The position numbers and the translations under genes were made by a program. From the NCBI RefSeq assembly GCF_003573695.1, contig NC_039359.1, positions 139,711,939-139,775,938 of the forward strand: a stretch of 64,000 bases of DNA, given 5' to 3'. Below, piece by piece: positions 33,534-46,820 of this stretch. The notes under the pieces were generated by a model, which saw only the letters and a list, made by a program, of their open reading frames with translations, did no database searches and was not told where the DNA came from. Position 1 is the first letter of the stretch. Each line of letters opens with the position of its first letter. This DNA comes from Papaver somniferum (taxonomy: Eukaryota; Streptophyta; Magnoliopsida; Ranunculales; Papaveraceae).

Positions 33534-35921
33534 TGTTAGAGCACTGCTCGGTCAAACTCGCATGTGTTGCTATCTCAAGCATGTTTGTCAATGTTAGTGA
33601 TCAAAACTATAAGTCTTGATTTCTAGTCTCTTATGGCTAAGTCTTGGACTAGGATAGTAAGTGTGGTTGAGCTCAAGGACTTCATGGCGATTCATCATTC
33701 AAGTAGAAGATCTACTCAAGGAACCGGTGGAACTTCTCGACAAAAAGGTATGTGGAGACTTGAACTTATCTGTCACTCAAAAGTCTATATATTCTATCTC
33801 CTACTATTTGAGAAAAAAGTCGTATGCTATATATATAGACTAGATCATACACATTTGGTATTTCGAGCCGAGTATACCTCGCCTATCTATATCTCAAAAT
33901 ATGTGTTGGTAAGCTTTTCGCTTCGACCAAGTTTATCTTTACCTAGTGACGAAATTCATGAATGTTTCAATCACTTTGAAAATTGCTTTGACGAGAAATA
34001 GTGTGACAACTACATAAAGTCCTCTAAGAATGTTTCAATGATTGGAATGAGAGTTTAGATTACATAACCAATGGATTCCTTGAACCGAAGTTTTCGAACT
34101 TTGTTGATCAAGAGAACCGGAAGTATGGCAAGTGCCAAGTCCACGAACTGCCGAAGTTCTCAAACCCGAGAATTTCTGCTGGAGTTGACAAACTACTTGC
34201 ATGAGCCAAGTCCGCGAACCCAGTCCGTGAAACGGCGTAGTTCTCGAACCCGAGAATTTCTGCTGGAGTTTGTAAACTTTATCCGGTGTCTTAAGTCCGC
34301 GAACCTAGTCTGCGGACTTAAGAAGGTTATATATCTAAAGATGATTTTTGAACTTAATCTTAAAATAATAAGGAATGCATTTGCAAACCGTGGCTATTAA
34401 AGTTCATAAAATGATTCGAGTGAATCAAATCATCTTTGCTCCAATTGTGTCTTGTGTAGTTACACAAGATTTCCTTGCAATTGAACAACTCTCTTAACTA
34501 GTTTATTTGATTCAATTGAATTAGTTATGGTGAAGAAGAACATGGTTGGTATGAAAATCTCAAATGGTTAACCTCTTTTGGTAGACTATTGTTGAACCAA
34601 CAATGTACACGTTTGGGTGCGGTTAACAAACCTAGAAGCGTACAGTCATTTGTGTATGACAAGCTAAGTATTCGATCTAACGGTTGAGAAATATTAGCTT
34701 GAATCTAAATCAGGTTTTCATCTAACGGTGAATATTGATTGCTTTGTAACTAAGGCAAAACCCTGATTTGAAAGGCTATATAAATGAGACATCTAGTATT
34801 GTGCAAAACTAATCCCCACACCTTACGTGTGATACTAGTTTGCGTGCTAGAGTCGTTTATCCTTTAACCTTTGGCTTTATTCTTCTAAAACCAGGTTAAC
34901 GACTTAAAGACTTCATTGGGATTGTGAAGCCAGACTGATACTACTTTTATCGTAGTTGTGTGATCTGATCTTGCATCTTCTATCGTAACAGTACAATCAT
35001 ATTGATTTGCTTGAGATCGTGAGAGTTCTCCGATAGGCAAGATATAAAAAGTAATCACAAACACCTTCGTCTCATCGTTTGTGATTCCACGACATCTTGT
35101 TTCTCTACCATACGATTAAGATTGTTGTGAGGTGATTGATTAATCTAGGCTGTTCTTCGGGAATATAAGACTGGATTATCAATTAGTTCATGTTCACCTT
35201 GATTATTATCAAAAGACGGAACACAAACTTTTAGGGTTTTTCTGTGGGAGACAGATTGATCCTTTGACAGACTTGTCTGTGTGAGACAAATTTGTTTATT
35301 GTTAAAGCCTGCGACTTTGGGTCGTAGCAACTCTTAGTTGTGGGTGAGATCAGCTAAGGGAATCAAGTGCGCAATATCCTGCTGGGATCAGAGGTGTAGG
35401 GAGTACAATTGTACCTTGGATCAGTGGGAGACTGATTGGGGTTCAACTACAGTTCATTCCGAAGTTAGCTTGGAGTAGGCTAGTGTCTGTAGCGTCTTAA
35501 TACAGTGTGTGTTCAATCTAGACTAGGTCCCGGGGTTTTTCTGCATTTGCGGTTTCCTCGTTAACAAAATTTCTGGTGTCTGTGTTATTTCAATTTCCGC
35601 ATTATATTGTTTTATCTTTATAATTGAAATAATACAGGTTGTGTGTTAGATCAATCAATTGGAGAATCTGACCTAACGGTTGTTGATTGATATTGATTGA
35701 CACTTGGATATTGGTCTTTGGTACCATCCAAGTTATTCCTTGTGTTTGATTAGTACTCACAGTTTCTGTTTGAGGAAATCAAATAAAGAGAGAGATATAA
35801 ACTCGTTGATATACTTTTAATTGATCGAGTCTTGTTGATTCTCTTAAAAGTATACTCGAGTTTGTCCATACAGATTGCTAAGCGAAATATTGGGTGGTGT
35901 TGTTAGACCCCCGTTTTTTCA
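33534..35921 (+). repeat. 3' LTR of element A
   Basis: TGTTAGAGCA to TTTTTTCA, 2388 bp, collinear with the 5' LTR. A TATA-like GCTATATAAATG lies near 34782. Confidence 0.92.
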
Positions 35922-35926
35922 GGCAT
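35922..35926. repeat. Target-site duplication of element A (right)
   Basis: GGCAT, identical to 1462-1466. Confidence 0.85.
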
Positions 35927-35970
35927 GGCTTTGATTCATGAGGTCGTTGGTTCAACTCCCATAGACAATG
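35927..35970 (+). tRNA. tRNA-like sequence, 3' half
   Basis: It carries the rest of the anticodon arm, a B-box-like GGTTCAACTCC (35949-35959), and the 3' acceptor strand AGACAAT with discriminator G. It completes the 73-nt cloverleaf begun at 1438-1466. Confidence 0.45.
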
Positions 35971-36463
35971 ACTGAATCAATTGGAATCCGCATCTATTAT
36001 AGGTAAGTAATATATGATCGATATTAGTATTATTATTCTTCAATTATTAGCCATGACCCAGAAAACTTTCCGCTCGAACCTTGTAGGATAGCCAACATCT
36101 CAACCATGTAGTAATTGTTAACTCCAAGATAAATTGAGCTACGAATTTAATTGCTTATGTATATGGTCGTTGCCACGAATACACTGCGGATATTTATGGA
36201 TTAAATTTAACCATGCAAAATGCATTCTTCTAATACTCTTTAGCCGCCATCAAGTTATACATATCCTTTTCACTGGTTAATTAACAATGAATTGCACATC
36301 TTTACATCCAGTAACTTCTTAGTTTCTCTTAAAAATAAAATAACACACAAGAGCGAAACTCCAATGTGTACCAGCAAGTGAGGTTACATTATACCCACGA
36401 GGATGCACATATTTTATCTCTACAAGTTATTTAGTTTGTGTTCAAGACTGAACCTGTGGTATG
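35971..36463. other. Unassigned flank between the tRNA-like half and the solo LTR
   Basis: AT-rich, no supported ORF or repeat. 36459-36463 (GTATG) is the left target-site copy of the solo LTR. Confidence 0.5.
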
Positions 36464-38839
36464 TGTTAGAGCACTGTTCGGTCGAACTCGCAAGCGTTGT
36501 TATCTCAATCTTGTTTGTCAAGTTTAGTTTCCAAAACTATAAGTCCTTATTTCTAGTCTACTTATAGCTAAGTATCGTACTAGGATAGAAAGTGTAGTTG
36601 AGCTCTAGATTCCACGACGTTCATCATGCAAAGACGAAGAACTACTCAAGGAACTGGTGGATCTTCATCGACTAAAAGGTATGAGGAGACTAGAACGTAT
36701 CTATCACTCAAAAGTCTATCTATTATATCTCCTATCTTGAGATAAAAGTCGTATTGCTATATAGACTTCGATTATACACATTTGCTATTTCGAGCCGAGT
36801 TTATATCACTTATCTATTTCTCAAAATATGCGTTGGTAAGCTTTCGCTTTGACCAAGTTCATCTTTACAAGTGACGAAAGTCATATTGATTATTTCAATA
36901 TCTTGACAATTTCTTTGATGAAAAAAATTGTATGAATAACCTCTATTTAACATCCTCTAAGAATGTTTCAATGATTGAAATGAGAGTTTAGAATATATAA
37001 CCTTGAATGGATATAAACATTGTATGTGAACTCATACTTGTGTAAGTCCAAAATCCTTGAACTAAACTATGTGTACTTTACTGGTTCAGGATGTCCGGAA
37101 GCTAAGCCCGCTTACCGTACGCGTACTTCCGGAAGTTCACATCCCGTGAATTTCTGCTGGAGTTTGTGAACTGAAAACAAACTCAAACCGGATACTTAAG
37201 TATCGTACCGGTATGCATACTTGAGTGGGTTATTTCTAAAAACGTTTTATTTTTGAACTAAGACATATATAAACTAAGGAATGAATATTTGCAAACTCTC
37301 TACATTTATAAAAACGTTTTATTCGTGAATCAATTCGAGTGAATCAAAATTGTTTTTGCTTCGATTGTGTCTTGTATACTTCTATGAGATCTAAGAAATT
37401 GAACAACTCTCTAACTAGTTCTTTTGAGTCATTTGAACTAGTTATGGTGAAGATGAATAAGGTTGATATGAAAGTGCTCATATGGCTAACCATTGGTTAA
37501 CTACTGTTGAACCAACGACTTGTACACATTTAGGTACGGTTACACAAACCTAAATGAACGTGCATTTCATTTGTGTATAACATGCTAAGTTCGATCTAAC
37601 GGTTGAAAGAAATCAGCTTGAATCTAATCAGGTTTTCATCTAACGGTGAATATTGAATGCTTTGTTACCAAGGTAACTTAGATTGCAAACCCTGATTTGG
37701 AGAATATATAAATGAGAACTCTAGCAACTGGGAAAGCTAATCCCCACACCTCCCGTGTGATACTAGTTGTATAAGCTAGAGTTGATTCTCCTTTAACCTT
37801 AGGTTTCTATCGATACCCTGTAGGTTAACGACTTGAAGACTTCATTGGGATTGTGAAGCCAGACCAACTATTTTCTTTGTAGTTGTGTGATCTGATCTTG
37901 TTGTTTATATGGTGATTGAGTGCAATCGTAAGATTGGCTTGAGATTAATTTCTCTGATAGGCAAGATAGAAAAGTAGTCACAAACATCTTCGTCTCATCG
38001 TTTGTGATTCCACAATATCTTGTTTCGCTAGTCGATTAAGATTATTATGAGGTGATTGATATTTCTAGGCCGTTCTTCGGGAATATAAGTACGGTATATC
38101 AATTGGATCCTGTTCACCTTTATTTATCAAAAAACGGAACAGAACTCGTAGGTATTTCTGTGGAAGACAGATTTATCTATTCCTATAGACTTTTTTGTGT
38201 GATATAGATTTGTTTATTAAAGTCTTCGACTTTGGGTCGTAGCAACTCTTAGTTGTGGGTGAGATCAGCTAAGGGGATCAAGTGCGTAGTATCCTGCTGG
38301 GATCAAAGACGTAAGGAGCACAACTGTACCTTGGATCAGTGTGAGATTGATTGGGGTTCAACTACAGTCCATACCGAAGTTAGTTTTTAGTAGGCTAGTG
38401 TCTGTAGCGGCTTATTACAGTGTGTGTTCAATCTGGACTAGGTCCCGGGGTTTTTCTGCATTTTCGGTTTCCTCGTTAACAAAACTTCTGGTGTCTGTGT
38501 TAGTTCTTTTCCGCATTATATTTTGTTATATAATTGAAATATCACAGGTTGTGCGTTGAATCGATCAATTGGTAAATCCAACCTTTGGTTGTAGATTGAA
38601 ATTGATTGATCCTTGAACATTGGTCTTTGGTACCGTTCAAGTTAATTTCTCTTGTATTCAATTAGACTCGCAGATTTGTATTTGCTTGAGTAAGTATTGA
38701 ATCCAGAAATTGAGATATAACTCTTTGATATACTTTGATTCTAACTGTCTAGTTGATTCTCTTAAAAGTATATTGGAGTTAGTCCATACAGATTGCTAAG
38801 CGAAGTATTGGGTGAGGTTGTTGTACCCCCACTTTTTCA
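36464..38839 (+). mobile_element. Solo copia LTR
   Basis: TGTTAGAGCA to CTTTTTCA, 2376 bp, same family as the element A LTRs but more diverged from them than they are from each other. GTATG flanks it on both sides (36459-36463 and 38840-38844). No internal sequence adjoins either end, which indicates LTR-LTR recombination. Confidence 0.9.
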
Positions 38840-38844
38840 GTATG

Positions 38845-39520
38845 CACATAAGTTCATTATTTGTAAGGAAATAGTTGCAATGAGTAAGGCAATGAAGAGT
38901 CAATGATTCGTTTCAAAATATTAAGATTGTTTCGATCGATTTTACTAGATTTTTTTTAATAGCAGGTTTGAACATAAAATCTTTTAATCATTTTTCTGAT
39001 GTTGCCCTTATTTTTTATGAGAATGATATATACCCTGGATGATAACAGAACAAAGTTCAATCCTGCATCATCTCCATATGGTTCTTATGTCCATGATATT
39101 CTTGCAAGAGAAACGACAGCAAGTTGTGAAGACCAGTGGCTATACGGCTATTAAATTGTTAATTCTGGTGAATCTATGATTGGTAAGAGGCATAACAACA
39201 TGATTAAAGATTGCATACTGCAAAGTTTTACAAGCAACATTTACATATGTAATCAAGATGAGACAAAACACTTTGGTAACATTCTTTGGGATGATGAACT
39301 TAATACCACGCAAAGCACTGGAAAGCAACTAGTTTTTATTTGATTTTATTTAGCAAAGAATAATAGATTCCCACTGCTCCTGGTACTGCCAGTTAATTTG
39401 GTTATTTTTACAACATGCTAGAGCAAAGGCTATGGATAGTGTCACTCCTTCTAAAGTCTTTTATATACTCCATTTGAACATTATACGACATGTCATCAGC
39501 TGTGTGAAACAAAAGACTAC
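38845..39520. other. Unassigned AT-rich region
   Basis: I see no gene or known element here. The 62-codon minus-strand ORF at 39140-39328 has no recognisable features. Confidence 0.5.
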
Positions 39521-40036
39521 ACGATAAATATTTAGTCATGTGGGGTGAAAAAAACAAGACAGTAATAATATTATACCATCCAACAAAGCTGGAATCTGTA
39601 AGTATATTCGAAAATACTTTTTTTATATACTGTATCCAGTCTTTGAAAGTATCTTCGTGTAAGTCCGCTTTAATCCATTATGACTACTTCTGTAACCTCG
39701 TTCATTTTTCCAAGATGAGCATTATATCATGCAATTGCTGGGGAATCAACCAACAAACTACCACACAATATCGTGTAGTTACACGATAAATAGTTAGTCG
39801 TGTGGGGTGAAAAAAACAAGATAGTAATAATATTATACCATCCAACAAAGCTGGAATCTCTAAGTATCTTCAAAAATACTTTTTTTATATGCTGTATCCA
39901 TTCTTTGAAAGTATCTTCGTGTAAGTCCGCTTTAATCCATTACGACTGCTTTTGTAACCTCGTTTATTTTTCCAAGATGAGCATTATAGCATGGAATTGC
40001 TGGGGAATCAACCAACAAACTACCATACAATATCTT
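39521..40036 (+). repeat. 262-bp tandem duplication at the LINE start
   Basis: Both copies start ACGATAAATA (39521 and 39783) and include GTGGGGTGAAAAAAACAAGA and the LINE start MSII(S/A)(C/W)NCWGIN. They differ by scattered substitutions. Confidence 0.85.
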
Positions 40037-42323
40037 TAAAGCTTGATATCTCTACACAAAACATCATTTGGTTTTCTATTTAAAACTCTAGCTACCAACA
40101 ATCGTATGACTTTTATTGCACAATCATTTCAATTTCATAACCATTTATCTGTCCCTAAAGTTGGTACGCAGGAGGGGAGGACTATGCTAAATGTGGAAGG
40201 ATAACTACGATGTGCAATCCTACATTCCAAGAGTTATATACACGTCCGTGTCACTTCCCTCGCACTTAACCATCCATGGTGGTGCATAGGCATCAATGGC
40301 GCCCCATATCCAGATGCAAGAAAAGGCTCTGAGACGACTTCTCGTCAATTTTCTCCAATATCAATGCTCCATGGATCCTCATTGCTGACTTCAATGAAGT
40401 TATGGATCAATCTGAAAAAAAAGGGGTAGAGAAATAACATATGCTCAGACCCTACCATTCCTAAACTTAATTGATCAAATGGGACTCATGGATCTGGGAT
40501 TCTGAGGCGATCCGTTCACCTGGATGAAAATTCAGCAAAGAAAATATAACATTCTAAAAAACTCGACAGGAATATGGCAACTCAATATTGGAGAACGTAT
40601 TACCTACATGCAGAAGTTACTCATCTACCAAGAATAGCCTCACACCATGCCCCAGTTCTGCTCTAAACTATAGCAATTGACTGGCATTAGAACATGAATT
40701 ATATATAAGTTCGAGAATTTATTGCTTACCAACCCACAACTGCAACAAGTGGTACGTTTGGCATGGACCATACAGAATGATACAGACGGTAAACCTGCAG
40801 CTCAAGCTCATCTCGACCGGTGAAACTCTTTCTTATTGAAACAAGGAAACTTTCGGCCACCTCTCCACTATGATCAAGAAACCAACAACCCAAATCGAAA
40901 TGGCATGGAATTAATGTTCTACCTATACTGGAAATGACTTGACATATTGGTTGATCCAGGAAAAGAAACTTTGAGCTCAGCACATGACATTACTTGATTG
41001 TCATGCAACTTACTGGCAGCAAAGATCAAGAATCCAATGGCTACAATCAGGCGACCGTAACACCAGTTTCTTCCATACAAAATCAACAATCCATCAAAGG
41101 CGCAACAACATTCAGCAACTTCAAGATCAACAAAACAATTGGGTTGCAGACAAATATACCATTGTCAGACTAATGATCGATCATTTTACCAATCAATATA
41201 CGACACAAAGTACAGTGATAGATGAAAGGTTTTGTAATAAAATAAACCCAAGGTTAACGCCCCGCCAATGCGCTTCATTGACGGAAGAAATAACTCCCGA
41301 GGAGATTAAAAAAAAACATCTATTCTCTATTGGTTCTAAACGTGCTCCAGGTCCGGATGGATATACTACTAAGTTTTTCAAAGTCTTCTAGGAAAAACCC
41401 ATTTATAGTTGATATAAATGGCATGTATCTTCTTCAACTCCGTAAATATACATCCACTCATGAATCATACAAACCTAAATCTAATCCCCAAAGTGTATCA
41501 TTCATCCGAACGATCACAATTTAGGCTTATAGGACTTTGTAATGTCACATATAAAATCATCTCAAAAATACCAGTCAACCGTATACGCCCATTACTTTCA
41601 TTATTAATAAGCCCTTACCAAAGCGCTTTTGTACCCCAAAGATCTATCCGGGATAACATAGCAATCTTCAGCGAGCTATTTCACCACATCAGAATATCAA
41701 CCAACATCAAAGATCCCAAAATAGCTCTTGGAATGGGGATTCATTAGAAAATCCTTTACCCAATTAGGTTTCCCAACAACTTTTATAGAATACATCATGA
41801 TATGCATATTAACGGCCACCTATTCTATCAACATAACCGGCACACCATATGGACATATCACTCCAACCATAGGAATAAGACAAGGGCCCCACCCTCCTCA
41901 TATGTTTTTATCATTTGTGCGGAAATACTTTCAACAAACTTATGGAATCTTGAGATACAAAAAGCAGTAGAGGGACTTCGTATTTCACAAAAATCTCCAC
42001 TGATTCTCCACCTTATGTATGCAGACAGTCTCCTCATAACATACGGGGCTTCAACAGAAGGTGTGAATCATCTCTGGTAACTTCTCCAACGATACAGTAC
42101 CTCAGCAGGGAAACAAATTAATACATCCAAATCCATTATTATTCACTACCCAAAGCTTGAACATTCTCGGGTCAGCGCCCTTCAACAAGATTTTGATATG
42201 CCCATATCCTCAACACCCCATATCTATCTAGGAGTCCAATTCAAAAAATGAAGAGTCTCTCGCCATTTATTTGAACCTTTGCTAAACCGGCTAGCACGTA
42301 AGGCGAAGGGCTGGGTGACAAAA
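39719..42323 (+). pseudogene. L1-type LINE remnant (endonuclease and reverse transcriptase)
   Basis: Fragments appear in the right order but in shifting frames with stops. The endonuclease start is MSIIAWNCWG-like; PWILIADFNEVMDQSEKKG lies near 40370-40430; MDLGF and DPFTWM lie near 40490. The upstream part of reverse transcriptase, WLQSGDRNTSFFH, lies at about 41040, then RAPGPDG near 41340, FRLIGLCNVTYKIISK near 41520, SPYQSAFVPQRSI near 41610, and MYADSLL near 42015 where functional copies have FADD. The copia element D cuts it at 42323, so its 3' end and poly(A) are absent. Confidence 0.85.
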
Positions 42324-44671
42324 TGAAAAAGTGGGGGTACAACAACCTCACCCAATAATTCGCTTAGCAATCTGTATGGACTAACTCCAATATACTTTTA
42401 AGAGAACCAACTAGACAGTCATACTCAATCTTAACAAAAAGTATATCAAAGAGTTATATCTCAATTTCTCGATTCAATACTTACTCAAGCAAATAGAAAT
42501 TTATGAGTCTTAATTGAATACAAGAGAAATTAACTTGACCGGTACCAAAGACCAATGTTCAAGGATCAATCAATTTCAGTCAACAACCAAAGGTCGGATT
42601 TCCCAATTGATCAATTCATCGCACAACCTGTGATATTTCAATTATATAACAAAATATAATGTGGAAAAGAAATAATACAGACACCAGAAGTTTTGTTAAC
42701 GAGGAAACCGCAAATGCAGAAAAACCATGAGACCTAGTCCAGATTGAACACACACTGTATTAAGCCTCTACAGACACTAGCCTACTACAAACTAACTTCG
42801 GCCTGGACTGTAGTTGAACTCCAATCAATATCACAGTGATCCAAGGTACAATTGCGCTCCTTACGTCTCTGATCCCAGCAGGATACTACGCACTTGATTC
42901 CCTTAGATGATCTCACCCACAACTAAGAGTTCATGCGACCCAAAGTCGGAGAATTTAATAAACAAGTCAATATCACACAGAAAAGTCTACAGGAATAGAT
43001 AAATCTATTTTCCACAGAAATACCTACGAGTTTTGTTCCGTCTTTTGATAAATCAAGGTGAACAGGAACCAATTGATATAACGGACTTATATTCCCGAAG
43101 AACAGCCTAAAAATATAAATCACCTCAGAGTAATCTTAATCGACTAGCGAAACAATATATTGTGGAATCAAAAACGATGAGACGAAGATGTTAGTGACTA
43201 CTTTTCTATCTTGCCTATCGGAGAAATTAATCTCAAGCTAATCTTACGATTGTACTCAATAAGATAGAAACAACAAGATCTGATCATGCAACTACAAAGA
43301 AAATAGTTGGGTCTAGCTTCAAGACGTTAACCTACAGGGTCTCAATAGAAACCTAAGGTTAAATGAGAATCGACTCTAGCTTATACAACTAGTATCATAC
43401 AGGAGGTGCGGGGATTAGTTTTCCCAGTTGCTAGAGTTCTCCTTTATATAGTCTCCAAATCAGGGTTTGCAATCTAAGTTACCTTGGTAACAACACATTA
43501 AATATTCACAGTTAGATGAAAACCTGATTAGATTCAAGTTAATATCTTTCAACCGTTAGATAGAACTTAGCTTGTTATACACAAATGAAATGCATGTTCA
43601 TTTAGGTTTGTGTAACCGTACCTAAACGTGTACACCTAGTTGGTTCAACAGTAGTTAACCAAATGGTTATCCATATGAGCACTTTCATATCAACCATATT
43701 AATCTTCACCATAACTAGTACAAATGACTCAAAAGAACTAGTTAGAGAGTTGTTCAACTGCTTAGATCCTATAGAAGTATACAAGACACAATCGAAGCAA
43801 AAATGATTTTGATTCACTCGAATCTATGTATGAACATTGTAGCCACGGTTTGCAAATATGCATTCCTTAGTTTATATATGTCTTAGTTCACGAATAAACC
43901 GTTTTTAGAAAATAACCCACTCAAGTATGCATACCGGTACGCATACTTAAGTACCCGGATTGAGTTTGTTTTCATTTCACAAACTCCATAAGAAATTCAC
44001 GGGACGTGAACTTCCGGTAGTACACGGACTTTAGTTCCGGTTATCCTAAATAGCAAAGTACGTATACTTTGGTTCAAGGATTTTGGACTTACACAAGTAT
44101 GAGTTCACATACAATGTTTATATCCATTTAAGGTTATATATTCTAAACTCTCATTTCAATCATTGAAACATTCTTAGAGGATGTTAAATAGAGGTTATTC
44201 ACACACTATTTTCCATCAAAGCGATTTTCAAGATATTGAAATGATCAACATGACTTTCGTCACTTGTAAAGATGAACTTGGCCAAAGTGAAAGCTTACCA
44301 ACACATATTTCGAGAAAAAGATAAGCGATATAAACTCGGATCGAAATAGCAAATCTGTATAATCGAAGTCTATATATCTATACGAATTTTGTCTCAAGAT
44401 AGGAGATAGAGTAGATAGAATTTTTGAGTGATATATAAGTTCAAGTCTCCACATACCTTTTAGTCGATGAAGTTTCACCAGTTCCTTGAGTAGTTTTTCG
44501 TCTTTGCATGATGAACGCTGTGGAGTCTAGAGCTCAACTACACTTTCTATCCTAGTCTGAGACTTAGCTATAAGTAGACTAGAAATCAAGACTTATAGTT
44601 TTGCCAACTAAACTTGACAAACAAGCTTGAGATAGCAACGCTTGCGAGTTCGACCGAGCAATGCTCTAACA
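42324..44671 (-). repeat. 3' LTR of element D
   Basis: Minus-strand TGTTAGAGCA at 44671 to CTTTTTCA at 42324, 2348 bp. ACTATATAAAGG on the minus strand near 43440-43455 is its TATA box. Confidence 0.9.
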
Positions 44672-46024
44672 ATCTCCCCCTTTGTCAATTTTAGTGACAA
44701 AACTATCAATACATATGGAATACAAAATAAACAAACTTTTCAACTTCTCTTCCACATGCATTATCTCCTTGGTTCTTCAACATTACTCGAAATCTTCGTC
44801 ACTTCCAAGTACTCCAATGATTCCAAAGATATCCAATGCAACATCATCGTTGTTGAAGATCCGTAGCCATAACAATGAGAAAACAAAAGCTCTCAATCAT
44901 TGTGACACAGTGTCATAGTATTATTACACAACATCAAAGTTCAATTGTATCACAACTTTGACAACAATATTATGGTGATATGTATCACTCCCCCTTAGTC
45001 AATACTTCATCTCACATGAAAACCACTCCCCCTTACATCATGATCCGACAACCATATGTATTTGTAGTGTGAACTACACATTAATTCTCCCCCTTTTTGT
45101 CAATAAAATTCGCAAAGGTACGAAAGCTAGTGGGATCCTAATGAAATTTCCATAGAGACACGTCATGACCAAAAGAAAGCACATATCAACTTTTTAGACG
45201 CAATCATATAGCCGAAGCTAAATGCATTGATCAAGGAGTTTATAAAGATACAAGATAACCCCTATAATATTCCACATCTGCACGCCCCACAAAGATTTGG
45301 CAATTAAGCACAAGTTCAATTAAGAACTCTCCCCCATAAAATGTCATTCCCGAAAGAACAACAAGAGCGACCTTACTTTCACAAGAAAAGAAGGATTTCT
45401 TTGGACAACAACAAATCACATAAGAATATGAATTTGTATCCAAAATACTCAATTAAATTAACCACAAGAGAACCCATGATTAATTTAATAGGAAATGCTC
45501 AACATAAGAGAACTTACGGAGCCACACAATATATACATAAAAAATATGGATCAGGAAAGATCAATATTGCGGAATAAACAAAGATTCATTCTATCTTTCA
45601 TCACTATTTGCACAATGACATATAATAGACTTAATCTTTGTAAACAAAAGATCATCCTTTCTTCCATTATATATTTGCATAATGACATAAAAGGCTTAAC
45701 TTTTGTTTGTCAAAAATTAATTCAATCTTTTACCAATATTTGCATATCGACATATGCAAGACTTAAATTTTGACCACGTATGGGACAATCACAATTCACG
45801 GACGCAAACACAAATATCCCATAAAAAATTGCAATATATAAAACCATAAAGCTTAATACTGCAAAATCATCTTCTAAACAAACTTTGGAAATTAAGCAAA
45901 TAAATCTAAAAACATTGAAGATGAAAATCGTTGGACATAGCTATGTGTAATCACAATAATGACTATTCCAAACTCTAGTTATTCTTCTTAAAAACACAAG
46001 AATAAAATTCTCATAAGAAGTTTT
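44672..46024 (-). mobile_element. Non-coding 3' internal region of element D
   Basis: Collinear with 609-1225 and with element A 6330-7350 plus 32958-33533 in reverse. Short ORFs lack any family feature. Confidence 0.75.
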
Positions 46025-46411
46025 CTAGACATTGAGACCTCTGAAAAATTCTTTCTCGTCCCCGAACTCCTTGTCGTCAACAGTCATGGGAACATATGGT
46101 ACGTGAAGAAAGGAGTCAATTCCAACAAACCTTCTAGGCTGAAGATGTCGAACCAGGGCCTTCGGAATTTCAAGAGTTCTCAAAACAAAAGCCTTTATTT
46201 GTTGAATCTCCTTCCTTGTCTCCTTTAACTCTTCAAGAACATCAGGAAACTTCTGAGACTTTGAAGGAACAGCTCTTGGCTTCCTCACATTCCTTCTTTT
46301 TCTTTTCAAAGTTGGAGGAATCGGAGATTTTTCTTTTTCCTTCATGATTGATGGATTAATAATCATATTAACATCCTTTCCATCAGAAGATATGATGCTT
46401 GGAGTATCCAT
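46025..46411 (-). CDS. Extra small basic ORF of element D
   Basis: The frame is open from 46540, but ATG at 46411 (MDTPSIISSDG) gives a 128-residue protein with a better leader. It has a basic cluster (LKRKRRNVRKPRAV), a Glu/Lys-rich helix (VLEELKETRKEIQQIK) with coiled-coil spacing, and an acidic end. No transmembrane segment is seen, so an envelope-like role is not supported. Element A lacks this ORF although the sequence after it is conserved. I do not recognise the family. Confidence 0.5.
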   Translation of the reverse strand: MDTPSIISSDGKDVNMIINPSIMKEKEKSPIPPTLKRKRRNVRKPRAVPSKSQKFPDVLEELKETRKEIQQIKAFVLRTLEIPKALVRHLQPRRFVGIDSFLHVPYVPMTVDDKEFGDEKEFFRGLNV

Positions 46412-46820
46412 ATGAGTACGGGTTTGTGGGAGGAAGTCCCAAAATAAGCTCAACAAGTAGTCTTTGGTTAAAAAGAGTTTCAGGGAAGGAAAAAGATATG
46501 TAGGGTTACGAAACCTATAAACACAAAGGTTCGTGTACACACAACTCTCAACCCTATAAAAGGCAGAATTATCTATTTTAACCCTCCTTTATTGATTAAA
46601 AGGGGAAGTCCTTTCCAATATCAATTAGATATGAATAGTGGTATGAATTCCAGACTTTGCTATGCTCTCAGAGCAAAAACAAACAAAAAGAAAAACAAAA
46701 CAACTAAAAATTTCTTTTCTTATAGCCTGAGGTGTGCAAAATCTTGTCTCTTTTAATCAGGCACATGAGACAAGATGCACTAACCAACACAATTTAAGTT
46801 GTGCTGGTATGAATAATAAT
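46412..46820. other. Non-coding stretch between the extra ORF and gag of element D
   Basis: AT-rich, no supported gene. ACTTAAATTGTG-like and AAACAAAAAG runs only. Confidence 0.5.

Larger units (their letters stand above)
1467..35921 (+). mobile_element. Element A: SIRE-like Ty1/copia retrotransposon, opened by nested elements B and C
   Basis: Two LTRs of 2376 and 2388 bp bound it, each starting TGTTAGAGCA and ending in a pyrimidine run plus CA, flanked by the GGCAT duplication. Inside are a decayed primer-binding site, a broken gag, long non-coding sequence, and a purine tract next to the 3' LTR. No protease, integrase, reverse transcriptase or RNase H is visible, so it was already non-autonomous. 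Element B interrupts it between 7350 and 32958. Without that insert the element is about 8.8 kb. Placement in the SIRE/Maximus lineage rests on long LTRs, a long non-coding 3' part and the gag type. Confidence 0.85.

Noticed and set aside
46025..46540. Envelope-like gene in element D
   Set aside because: No signal peptide or transmembrane helix is visible from the likely start at 46411; only a small basic ORF is supported.
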